This document shows positions 42,637 to 50,688 of a DNA stretch of 64,000 nt, piece after piece; the stretch's first letter is position 1; every line of letters starts with the position of its first letter. Origin of the DNA: an uncultured Collinsella sp. (GTDB taxonomy: Bacteria; Actinomycetota; Coriobacteriia; Coriobacteriales; Coriobacteriaceae). The notes under the pieces are model-generated. The model searched no databases and was not told the DNA's origin. It saw only the letters and a list, made by a program, of their open reading frames with translations. Where the stretch lies: contig CATYZE010000009.1 of the NCBI GenBank assembly GCA_958415525.1, forward strand, positions 1 to 64,000, read 5' to 3'. The translations under genes and the position numbers were made by a program.

Positions 42637-44706
42637 CTATCGAACCGAAGAATCGCCCGAGGCCGAAGAGGTATCGGGCTCGTCATAAATCACGCCGAGC
42701 ACGTCGCGCACGACATGCATGGCGGTATCTGAGCCACCGCCGCCCTGCTCCAGGACAGTAGCGATGACATACTTGGGATCATCGGCCGGTGCATAGGCGC
42801 AGAACCACGCGTATTCGTCCTCGCCGCTTTTCTCGCCCGTGCCCGACTTGCCGTATACCTGCGGCGTCAGGGTGCCAAAGTGAGCCGCCAGGGACGTCGA
42901 TGCCGTGTAAATCACGTCGTGCATGCCGTTGCGAACAAGAGTCAAATCCGAATCGCTGTTGATCTTGGCCTCCAGGCGCTTCTTCTTGCCCTTGCCGTTG
43001 TATTTATAGGCATCGCCGTCGCCATCGCGCGACACTGCAGACAAAAACACGTGAGGCACGTACTGTTTGCCGCCGTTGGCAAGACCCATATAAGCGCACG
43101 CCATCTGCAGGGGCGTCACCAGAATGTCGCCCTGGCCGATAGCAATGTTGGTCATATCGCCGGCATTCCACTTGCGGTCCTCGGCAGAGGCGTCGGTAAA
43201 GTACGACTCTTTCCACTCGGCATCGGGAATACGGCCCGCGCCCTCACTCGGCAGATCAATACCGCAGGTCTTGCCTAGGCCCCAGCGACGAAAGACCTCC
43301 TGCAGGCCCTCAGGATGTTGCTCGTCATAAAAGAACGCCTTGCCCATGTCGTAGAAGACGGGGTCGCAAGAGTTGGCGATACCCGACTGCAGCGTCATGG
43401 TGCCGTGGCCGGAATGCAGCCAGCAGTACTTACCCCACGACTTGCCCAGACCCGTCCAATAGCCCGTGCAGTTGGTCGTCTGCCCCGACGTGTAGGTTCC
43501 AAACTCAAGACCGGCCAGTGCCGAAAGCGGCTTGATGGTCGAGGCCGACATGTACTGTCCGCTAATGGCGCGGTTGAGCAGCGGGTGCGAACCCTTGTCA
43601 TCATTAAGCTCGGTCCACACGTCATTTGAGACGCCGCCGATAAAGACGGAAGGATCGAACTTGGGCTGGCTCGCCATGCCCAGGATTTCGCCATTGTTGG
43701 GATCGAGACACACCACAGCGCCGTTGCCGGCATTGCTGTAGCCAGTGGTCTTGGCAAGCTCGATGGCGCTCGCCAGCGCCGTCTCACAGGCCTGTTGGAT
43801 CTTAAGGTCGAGCGTGAGCTTAATGTCGGAGCCGGCCTTGGCGGGCACGGCGCCGGCCTGACCGGTCACATTGCCCGAGGCATCGACCTTGACGGTCTGC
43901 TCGCCACGAATACCCTGCAGCAGGTTTTCGTAGTAGCTCTCAACACCCGCCTGGCCCACGATATCGCCCGACTGGTACGTAATCCGGCCAGCAGAAGCAT
44001 CATCATCGCCAGAGGTTTTCTTATTCTGGGCCTCGAGCTGCTCGGAGGTAATGGTGCCGGTATAGCCCAAGATATGGCATGCCGTCTCGCCATATGGATA
44101 CTGGCGCTCGGTACGCTCGGCAATCTTGACGCCCGGGAACTCGCCGGCGTGCTCCTGAATATAGGCAACCGTGGAGCGACGGACGTCCGTCGCGATGGTA
44201 TGCAGGCTCTGGGCGCCCTCGGAATTGTCCTGGATATTGCGCAGAACCGCCACGTAGGGCATGCCGAGCACATTGGCAAGATGGCGAACCAGAACCTCAT
44301 CCTCGGCAAGGTCGCGGTAGGCCACGACAGCAAGTGAGGGACGGTTCTGGACAAGCGCCACGCCATTGCGGTCGAGGATGCGGCCGCGCACAGCGGGTGT
44401 GGTAACGGTGCGCGTCTGATTGCTATTAGCCTGCTTTTCGTAATAGTCCGACGAGACCATCTGCATGCCCCACAGCTTGACGGCAAGCGCCGCAAACATC
44501 GCGCCCACACCCGTGGTGAGGATGGAAAAGCGGCCCTTAAAGGCGGTCGCCGCGGTATTGCCCTCGCCCTCGGTGGCGCGCGGGGCCGTTCCATGCTGCG
44601 TATCGTAGGTAAAACGGGAATCGCCGCGACGCATGATGACCAGCGCGACCACGATGGCCACAACCAGCACGATACCGGCGATAATAACCGTCATCTGGGA
44701 AGACAT
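42637..44706 (-). CDS. mrdA: Penicillin-binding protein 2 (elongation transpeptidase)
   Basis: Class B PBP cross-linking peptidoglycan with RodA. Visible: pedestal region RGRILDRNGVALVQNRPSL, active-site Ser389 in ASTIKPL, the second motif SCD in IANSCDPVFYD, and KSGT in VYGKSGTGEKS (KSG in place of the commoner KTG). The 689 residues include two hydrophobic segments at the N-terminus (about 6-26 and 60-80), where most PBP2s have one. A short Ser/Asp-rich tail ends the protein. The start follows GGGGAGG. Confidence 0.95.
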   Translation of the reverse strand: MSSQMTVIIAGIVLVVAIVVALVIMRRGDSRFTYDTQHGTAPRATEGEGNTAATAFKGRFSILTTGVGAMFAALAVKLWGMQMVSSDYYEKQANSNQTRTVTTPAVRGRILDRNGVALVQNRPSLAVVAYRDLAEDEVLVRHLANVLGMPYVAVLRNIQDNSEGAQSLHTIATDVRRSTVAYIQEHAGEFPGVKIAERTERQYPYGETACHILGYTGTITSEQLEAQNKKTSGDDDASAGRITYQSGDIVGQAGVESYYENLLQGIRGEQTVKVDASGNVTGQAGAVPAKAGSDIKLTLDLKIQQACETALASAIELAKTTGYSNAGNGAVVCLDPNNGEILGMASQPKFDPSVFIGGVSNDVWTELNDDKGSHPLLNRAISGQYMSASTIKPLSALAGLEFGTYTSGQTTNCTGYWTGLGKSWGKYCWLHSGHGTMTLQSGIANSCDPVFYDMGKAFFYDEQHPEGLQEVFRRWGLGKTCGIDLPSEGAGRIPDAEWKESYFTDASAEDRKWNAGDMTNIAIGQGDILVTPLQMACAYMGLANGGKQYVPHVFLSAVSRDGDGDAYKYNGKGKKKRLEAKINSDSDLTLVRNGMHDVIYTASTSLAAHFGTLTPQVYGKSGTGEKSGEDEYAWFCAYAPADDPKYVIATVLEQGGGGSDTAMHVVRDVLGVIYDEPDTSSASGDSSVR

Positions 44707-44719
44707 CTACGGACCTCCC

Positions 44720-45286
44720 CTATTTGAGCTTACGGGTCTTGGGCTTAAAGCGCATGCCCGTCTGGCGTCCGCCACGTGCGGAGAATCCATAACCGGACTG
44801 CGGCACGACGCCGGACATCAAAAACGGAATGGCAACCAGACCCGTCAGGATCGAAGACGGCAGCGCATGGCCGAAGATCGCAACGACAAAGCTCGTCTCC
44901 AAACCCATAAACAGCAAGATGATGCTGTAGATCACATTAATGACGAGCGCGAAGGCGCCCACGGTGACGCCGCGCGCACTCGGGCTACCGCCCGTCTGAC
45001 CGGCGGCGCTATGCACCAGGGCAAAAGAACCCACGGTCAGCAGGAGCGACATAACGCCCACCGGCACGGCAGCGGAAAGGTCATAGAACAAGCCGCTGCA
45101 AAAACCGCACACGACGGCACGGTTCGGGTCGCCCGAGAACACGCTTAGGCACACCAAGATAATCATGAAGTTGACGCGACCGCCCGCAATGGAGATCTGC
45201 GGTGCCAGGCCTGCCTGCAGCAGCACGCACACGATGGCGGCGATTACAAACGTGCGGGAGCTCATCCCCTGCTCGTGTAGATCCAT
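44720..45286 (-). CDS. mreD: Rod shape-determining protein MreD
   Basis: Small membrane protein of the elongation complex, 188 residues with about five hydrophobic helices. Identification rests on place between mreC and mrdA plus weak motifs such as LAPQISIAGGRVNFMIILVCLSVFSGDPNRAVVCGF. The ATG at 45286 is preferred, 7 nt after GGGGG; the ATG at 45292 is too close to that site. A basic C-terminal tail follows the last helix. Confidence 0.9.
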   Translation of the reverse strand: MDLHEQGMSSRTFVIAAIVCVLLQAGLAPQISIAGGRVNFMIILVCLSVFSGDPNRAVVCGFCSGLFYDLSAAVPVGVMSLLLTVGSFALVHSAAGQTGGSPSARGVTVGAFALVINVIYSIILLFMGLETSFVVAIFGHALPSSILTGLVAIPFLMSGVVPQSGYGFSARGGRQTGMRFKPKTRKLK

Positions 45287-45297
45287 GGACATGCCCC

Positions 45298-46296
45298 CTA
45301 TTCGCTCGATCCGGAATCGGTCGTCTCAGACGTGTCGGAACTGTCATCCGAGCTCTCGTCCTTCGTCTTGGTCGCGGCATCGCGCGACGTTCCCTGCGGC
45401 GTGCTATTAGCGGTGTTCACGTCCTCATCCGAGGCCGACTGTTCGTCGGTCAGCGAGGTGATGACCAGCACTTCCTCGTTGTTCTCGGCCGTGGTCTGAG
45501 CGCGCACCACAATGGTGTAGTACACGTCGTTTGCCGATTTCTCAACCGACGAGACGGTGCCGAGCGGAAGGCCCTTGGGGAACACACCGCCAATGCCCGA
45601 GGTCACGATGATGTCGCCAACCTTAACGTCGGAATCGACGCTCACATACTCAAGACGCAGCGTGCCGTCAGCCTGACCCTGCAGCATGCCCTGGGCGCGC
45701 GTATCCTGCACCATGGCGGACACGCCCGAGTTCTCGTCGCCAATCAGGCGCACGGTGGACGTCTTGGCCGAGACTTCGATGATCTGGCCTATGACACCGG
45801 CAGAACTCGTCACGGGCATGTTAATGGTAAGCCCGTCGGCAGAACCCTTATCGATGGTAACGGTCGAGGTCCAGGCATCGCCCGAAGCGCCGACGATACG
45901 AGCTGCAGTGGACTTGAGGTTGTAGGTCGACTGCAGACCGACCAGACCCTCCAGTCGCTCGGCGGTCTTTTGAGCCTCGGAGAGCTCGGCGACCTTAGAG
46001 GTCAGTTCCTCGTTTTGCTTCTTAAGCTCGTCAAGCGTGTCCTGTGACGCCGTAAGGTTAGAGAACACGTTACCGATCGCATTGAAGGGAGCCGCCACAG
46101 CCGAGCCCAGAAAACGCACCGGCGAGGTAATCGTCGTCACGCCCGAACGAACGGCATGAATCGGCCCCGTCTCGCCCTCACGAATATAAAACGTGAGCAG
46201 CAACACCGAAATCAGGCTGAAAACAATCAACGGGCGCATACCCGTTGATTGTCGCTTGGTATTCAGATTTGTGGAGAAACCCGAAGATCGTGCCAA
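45298..46296 (-). CDS. mreC: Rod shape-determining protein MreC
   Basis: Scaffold linking MreB to the periplasmic enzymes. One N-terminal membrane helix (about 20-38), a coiled-coil (about 85-115: LDELKKQNEELTSKVAELSE), then the beta-barrel part with GVIGQIIEVSAKTSTVRLIGDENSGVSA and IVTSGIGGVFPKGLPLGTV. The last 55 residues are Ser/Asp/Thr-rich and disordered. TTG start at 46296 after AAGGTGG. A terminator-like hairpin lies in codons 16-25. Confidence 0.95.
   Translation of the reverse strand: MARSSGFSTNLNTKRQSTGMRPLIVFSLISVLLLTFYIREGETGPIHAVRSGVTTITSPVRFLGSAVAAPFNAIGNVFSNLTASQDTLDELKKQNEELTSKVAELSEAQKTAERLEGLVGLQSTYNLKSTAARIVGASGDAWTSTVTIDKGSADGLTINMPVTSSAGVIGQIIEVSAKTSTVRLIGDENSGVSAMVQDTRAQGMLQGQADGTLRLEYVSVDSDVKVGDIIVTSGIGGVFPKGLPLGTVSSVEKSANDVYYTIVVRAQTTAENNEEVLVITSLTDEQSASDEDVNTANSTPQGTSRDAATKTKDESSDDSSDTSETTDSGSSE
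46224..46251 (-). terminator. Terminator-like hairpin inside mreC
   Basis: CAATCAACGGG (46224-46234) and CCCGTTGATTG (46241-46251) are perfect 11-bp inverted copies with a 6-nt loop, followed on the minus strand by TTTTC. It lies 46-73 nt inside the mreC frame and so could reduce transcription past mreB unless translation of mreC disrupts it. Confidence 0.55.
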
Positions 46297-46317
46297 ATGG
46301 AATCCACCTTTTGGAAA

Positions 46318-47361
46318 TTAAGCATTGGTCTGGACGAAGCCGCCATCAAACGCATTGGCCTCGAGCACGCGGGCACAGCCGTTAACAACGTTATCGAGCG
46401 CCGTGGGGCTGACGTTGACCGAAACGCCGGTCTCATCGCGCAGGCGCACGTCGAGACCGCGCAGCAGCGCGCCGCCACCAGTCAGCAAAATGCCGTAGTA
46501 CATAAGGTCCGAGGCAAGATCGGGAGGCGTAGCGTCGAGTGCGTCCTTGACGGCCTTGGCCATCTCGTCGAGCGGCTTGTTGAGCGCGCGACGAATCTCC
46601 TCGCTCTCGATGCGCACGGTCTTGGGCAGACCGGTGATCACGTCGCGGCCGTTGACCTCGACGTCGAGCTCGTCCTTGAGCGGCACGGCGGAGCCGACCT
46701 TGATCTTGATGTCCTCTGCCGTACGCTCGCCGATGGCCAGGTTGTAGGCATCACGAACGTGCGTAAGGATGGCCTGATCGAACTCGTCGCCGGCAATACG
46801 AATGGACTGCGAGACGACGATGCCGCCCATAGCGATAACGGCAACCTCGGTGGTACCGCCACCGATGTCGATGACCATGGAACCGGTAGGTTCCTCAACG
46901 GGCAGGTCGGCGCCGATAGCGGCGGCCATAGGCTCTTCGATCAGATAGGCCTGGCGGGCACCGGCCTGGATCGTAGCCTCAAAGACAGCGCGCTTCTCGA
47001 CCGACGTGACACCGGAGGGAACGCAGACGACAACACGCGGACGCGGAGTCCACGGATAGCGCTTCTCGGACGCCTTGTCGATAAAGTAGCGAAGCATGGC
47101 CTCGGTAACATCGAAGTCGGCGATGACGCCGTCCTTCAGGGGACGAACGGCCACGATGTTGCCGGGCGTACGGCCGAGCATGCGCTTTGCCTCGATACCG
47201 ACCGCCAGGATGCGCTCGTCGTTCTTGTCGATGGCGACAACAGAGGGCTCGCGAATGACGATGCCCTTGCCGCGCACGGAGACAAGCGTATTTGCGGTAC
47301 CGAGGTCGATGGCAAGATCGCCCGCATAGCTACCGAAGAACATATCCATCAAAGAAAACAA
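46318..47361 (-). CDS. mreB: Actin-like rod shape protein MreB
   Basis: Bacterial actin guiding lateral wall growth. Nucleotide-site marks: DLAIDLGTANTLVSVRGKG (phosphate 1), IEEPMAAAIGADLPVEEPTGSMVIDIGGGTTEVAVIAMGG (phosphate 2 region) and LLTGGGALLRGLD (adenosine). Length 347, normal. TTG at 47361 is used, 5 nt after CAGGAG; the ATG at 47349 is too far from it. First gene of mreB-mreC-mreD-mrdA-rodA. Confidence 0.97.
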   Translation of the reverse strand: MFSLMDMFFGSYAGDLAIDLGTANTLVSVRGKGIVIREPSVVAIDKNDERILAVGIEAKRMLGRTPGNIVAVRPLKDGVIADFDVTEAMLRYFIDKASEKRYPWTPRPRVVVCVPSGVTSVEKRAVFEATIQAGARQAYLIEEPMAAAIGADLPVEEPTGSMVIDIGGGTTEVAVIAMGGIVVSQSIRIAGDEFDQAILTHVRDAYNLAIGERTAEDIKIKVGSAVPLKDELDVEVNGRDVITGLPKTVRIESEEIRRALNKPLDEMAKAVKDALDATPPDLASDLMYYGILLTGGGALLRGLDVRLRDETGVSVNVSPTALDNVVNGCARVLEANAFDGGFVQTNA

Positions 47362-47421
47362 CGCAACTCCTGATGTGTTGGATGATTGCTGGAAAACTAC
47401 TAGCTCATCATACTAGCGCAA

Positions 47422-47454
47422 GCCCGGCACCTCACTTGCGGTGAAGCGCCGGGC
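47422..47454 (-). terminator. Hairpin between the TPR gene and mreB
   Basis: GCCCGGC (47422-47428) pairs with GCCGGGC (47448-47454), extended by an inner TCAC/GTGA pairing. The following minus-strand sequence TTGCGC is T-poor, so it is a weak terminator or a message-end stabiliser. Confidence 0.55.
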
Positions 47455-47476
47455 AAAGCTAAATCCCATAAGGTCA

Positions 47477-48781
47477 CTACTGGTTGTCAGCAGCCGAGAA
47501 ATCCATATCGAGCGAAGAAACGGCCCAGCCGATATGGTTGTCGGAGCGCACGAATTTGACGGTGTACTCCTGCTCGCCGCCCTTGGACAGCGATGCCTTC
47601 ACCTTGGCGGTCGTCTCGGTCATGGACTGATCCATGCCCTCGACGGACACGGTGGCACCCTGCGGAATCGAGGAGATGATCATCGACTTAGCGTCCTCGG
47701 ACAGGCTCGAGGCCAGGCAAGACTCGGCCTTTGCGGTGTCACCGTCGCCGGCAGCCTGGAACAGATCGGTAACAACAGACTCCTGAGACGGGAAGCCAAA
47801 GCCGCGCGTGTAGGCAAAGCCCAGACCGCCCGCGGCGATCAAAATAAGCAGAAGCAGCACGATGAAGACTTTGAGACCCGTGTGGCGATGGCGACGACGG
47901 ACCTTGGCCTGCTTACGATCCTGACGGTCCTGCTGGACCATCTCGGACTCGGACAGCGTAAAGAAGCCGGTGTCCGAGGGATCGGGCATAAACTGACCGG
48001 TCGCGCCCGTAGGATCGAGAGGATCGACGGCAGGAGCGTCCATCGCGGGCGCCGGAGCCGTGGCCATAGCCGTCTGGGCAGACAGCGCGGCAAGCGAATC
48101 GTGCACGCGGGCAAGCTCATCGGCTTGCTCGGAGGTGAGCTGGTAGATGCCATCGGCAGTAGCGGCGTTAAAGGCGTCGAGTGCGTCGGAGGGACGGCCG
48201 GCGGCAGAAAGCGCCTGACCCATGCCGGCGTTGAGCGCACGCGTGTCGTCGCGGGGGCCGGCAAAGTCGATAGCCGTGCGGTAGGTCTCCACGGCATCCG
48301 CCGGGCGGCCGAGCTTAATGAAGCAACGACCGAGCTCGCCGAGTGCGGCGGCAGGAGCCGGATTGGCGCCGTCGATGGCAGCCTGACGGAAGGCGGTTCC
48401 TGCGTTGGCATAGTCGCCCGACTGGAACAGCGCATTGCCCAGGCCCAGATAGGCCTTGAACGGCGTGGCATAGGAAGCATCCTGCGTAGCAGCAGAGAAC
48501 GCCTGAGCGGCCGTCGTGTAGTCGCCCACGGCGGCAAGCGCCTTGCCGCGGTTGGTGAGCAGCGCGCCGCGCTTGCCGTAGGTGCCGTCGTTGAGGGCGG
48601 CGGCATAGGCCTCGGCGGCCTCGGCATACATGCCCAGGTGCATCAAGGCGTTGCCACGAAGGTGATCGGCCTCGCCCATAATCTCATCGGGAGTCTTTGC
48701 CGCCCCAAGCATCTGGGCTGCAGCGGAAAAATCACCCGCGCGGTAAGCGGCGCGGCCCTGTTGGATCAGCTGGCTATTCAA
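47477..48781 (-). CDS. TPR-repeat single-pass membrane protein
   Basis: A 434-residue protein I cannot name. Residues 1-230 are tetratricopeptide-like repeats (RAAYRAGDFSAAAQMLGAA, GDYTTAAQAFSAATQ, GDYANAGTAFRQAAI, GRPADAVETYRTAI, GRPSDALDAFNAAT). A linker, a basic stretch RRRHRHTG and one membrane helix (about 303-325) follow, then an outside domain of about 110 residues (ESVVTDLFQAAGDGDTAKAESCLASSLSEDAKSM start described only) resembling small DUF4878/lumazine-like domains. TTG start at 48781 after GGGG. Placed between mreB and a cyclophilin gene, it may be an envelope assembly or wall-linked scaffold. Confidence 0.8.
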   Translation of the reverse strand: MNSQLIQQGRAAYRAGDFSAAAQMLGAAKTPDEIMGEADHLRGNALMHLGMYAEAAEAYAAALNDGTYGKRGALLTNRGKALAAVGDYTTAAQAFSAATQDASYATPFKAYLGLGNALFQSGDYANAGTAFRQAAIDGANPAPAAALGELGRCFIKLGRPADAVETYRTAIDFAGPRDDTRALNAGMGQALSAAGRPSDALDAFNAATADGIYQLTSEQADELARVHDSLAALSAQTAMATAPAPAMDAPAVDPLDPTGATGQFMPDPSDTGFFTLSESEMVQQDRQDRKQAKVRRRHRHTGLKVFIVLLLLILIAAGGLGFAYTRGFGFPSQESVVTDLFQAAGDGDTAKAESCLASSLSEDAKSMIISSIPQGATVSVEGMDQSMTETTAKVKASLSKGGEQEYTVKFVRSDNHIGWAVSSLDMDFSAADNQ

Positions 48782-48792
48782 GGAAGTCCCCT

Positions 48793-49335
48793 TTACTCGT
48801 GAACGATCTCGACATGGACGATCTCGTCGCCGGCACGCAGCTGCGAAATCACATCGAGACCCTCGACCGTGGTACCAAAGACGGTGTAACCGGAATCGAG
48901 GTTATGCTGGGCACCCAGGCAGAAGTAGAACTGCGAACCCGCGGAATCGGGGTCCATGGAGCGTGCCATGGCAAGGGCGCCATCGACATGGCTGTTGCGC
49001 GGATTGGTGGCAAACTCGCCCTTGATGCAGTAGCCGGGGCCACCGGTACCGGGCATGCCGTCGGGGCCCTCAAGACCGGCAGCGACGTCGGCGCCGGACA
49101 TGTCGCGGGTATTGGGGTCGCCGCCCTGGATAACAAAACCGGGCACATAGCGATGGAACTTAAGGCCATCATAGAAGCCCATCGAGGAAAGCTCGCAGAA
49201 GTTCGCGACATGAATGGGAGCGCCCTCGCCGTCAAACTTGACCTTGATGGTACCCTTCGACGTCTCGATTACGGCGCACTCGTCGCCGACAAGCTGATAC
49301 TCGGGCGTGTAGAGCTCTTTCTTAAAACCAAACAT
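48793..49335 (-). CDS. Cyclophilin-type peptidyl-prolyl isomerase
   Basis: Cis-trans prolyl isomerase, 180 residues, no signal peptide so probably cytoplasmic. The cyclophilin core shows FYDGLKFHRYVPGFVIQGGDP with catalytic Arg, GALAMARSMDPDSAGSQFYFCLG and YTVFGTTVEGLDVI. ATG at 49335 follows GGAAGG. It is first in a unit with the TPR protein 11 nt downstream and has its own promoter. Confidence 0.94.
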   Translation of the reverse strand: MFGFKKELYTPEYQLVGDECAVIETSKGTIKVKFDGEGAPIHVANFCELSSMGFYDGLKFHRYVPGFVIQGGDPNTRDMSGADVAAGLEGPDGMPGTGGPGYCIKGEFATNPRNSHVDGALAMARSMDPDSAGSQFYFCLGAQHNLDSGYTVFGTTVEGLDVISQLRAGDEIVHVEIVHE

Positions 49336-49374
49336 GTGGTTCCTTCCTCGTGCGTTTAAAGCATATTTGTACGA

Positions 49375-49404
49375 ATTGTAGCAATAAGCACGGGCTTACA
49401 TCAA
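49375..49404 (-). promoter_or_regulatory. Promoter of cyclophilin gene
   Basis: Minus-strand TTGATG (49399-49404) and TACAAT (49375-49380) are 18 bp apart, with TGC before the -10. The leader is about 33 nt. Confidence 0.75.
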
Positions 49405-49442
49405 TTGCGCACGTAGGTTATGCCGACTATGGCGAACTAATT

Positions 49443-50585
49443 TTAGGAACGCTGCTGCGGCTTCCAGGAACCCACATTGGCATCGTACTGGTTCAGCGCG
49501 CTGTTGCCGCCCTGCGCGATGGGCGCCAGGATCTCGCTTTGGTGGGAACTCATCGACTCGCCATCGGGAATGGCCAGCGAGATATCCCAGCTCTGGCAGA
49601 TTACGTCGACGCGCTCATACATCCACTCGGCAAGCTGCTTTAAGTGGGCGATGTCATCCGCATAGATCGTATCGTCCTGTACTTTCAGGTTGTTAAGCTC
49701 ATCTTGCGTCTTTTTGATCTGGTCGCGCAGGGCGTAGGCACTCTGCGACAGCTCCTGACGGGTGGACAGCGGCGTTCGGAGATAGCCGTTGTTAAAGGAA
49801 TCGATGACCTCGCCGATCTGGTCCTCGTCAGCGTAGGACACGATGGTCTGATACAGACCGTCGAGCCTGGTATAGAGCTGATCATCGGTGAGCACGGTTT
49901 CTTCCTGGACCACCTCGGCAGAATCGTCCTGCTTGGTATCGTCCTCAGTGGCCTCGCCCTTTTGGCGCGTGGGGAAGGTCGTCTGCGCGGCCTGGCCAAA
50001 CTGGTCGTAGAAGCCAGGCATGACACCCATGGGATCGGCCGTCACGAACCAATAGGCACCGCCGCAAACGACGGCAAGGACCGCGATGATAATGAGCGGC
50101 TTGGGAATATGACGCTTGTGCTTGTGATAGGCGTCCTCGTCGGGATGCACCTTGCGCCTGGGTTTTTGAGCATCGTCATGCAGGGAAACGGGCGTGGGAA
50201 TATCGACCTTGGGGATACCGAAATCCTTATCGAAAGCTGGCAGCACGCAGGTCTCATTGGGGTCGGCGGCATCCGAAAGCACCGCAGCGGCAGAGGCCGG
50301 CGCATGCGGCACCTCGGTATCGATCTGCTCTTGCGTTAGGCGCGGAAAACCCGCCGTGCGGCCCGCAGCCAAGTCGGATGCGGCCGCGTCCTCGGAGAGG
50401 ATACCCGGAGCCGGGCGTCCGCATTTGGGGCACGTACGATCATGCGGAGAAAGACGGGCACCGCAGCCCTCACAGAACACGAACTCGGTGTGCTCGGGAC
50501 CATCGCCCGGACCCACATAGGCGTTGCAGTAGGGGCAGAACGAGGCGCCGTCCTCGATAGTCTTAAGGCAATGCGGGCAGATCAC
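49443..50585 (-). CDS. Double zinc-ribbon membrane protein
   Basis: A 380-residue protein of unknown role. Two zinc ribbons lie at the N-terminus: Cys3/6/17/20 and Cys38/41/52/55. A disordered Ala/Asp-rich linker with a basic patch leads to one membrane helix (about 163-181), and the remaining 200 residues outside are helical and acidic (VLTDDQLYTRLDGLYQTIV, LRDQIKKTQDELNNLKVQ). GTG at 50585 is chosen, 5 nt after GAGG. This layout, zinc ribbon inside and sensor-like domain outside, is common in Gram-positives without a known function. It shares topology with the TPR protein nearby. Confidence 0.8.
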   Translation of the reverse strand: MICPHCLKTIEDGASFCPYCNAYVGPGDGPEHTEFVFCEGCGARLSPHDRTCPKCGRPAPGILSEDAAASDLAAGRTAGFPRLTQEQIDTEVPHAPASAAAVLSDAADPNETCVLPAFDKDFGIPKVDIPTPVSLHDDAQKPRRKVHPDEDAYHKHKRHIPKPLIIIAVLAVVCGGAYWFVTADPMGVMPGFYDQFGQAAQTTFPTRQKGEATEDDTKQDDSAEVVQEETVLTDDQLYTRLDGLYQTIVSYADEDQIGEVIDSFNNGYLRTPLSTRQELSQSAYALRDQIKKTQDELNNLKVQDDTIYADDIAHLKQLAEWMYERVDVICQSWDISLAIPDGESMSSHQSEILAPIAQGGNSALNQYDANVGSWKPQQRS

Positions 50586-50688
50586 GGCATCCTCTTTTCG
50601 AAGCAATTCAAATAATCGAGGTTAGAGCATAACATCGCCACGGCCCCACAGGAGCAAGGCACCAATTCAACATCGCCAGGGCGCGTAG

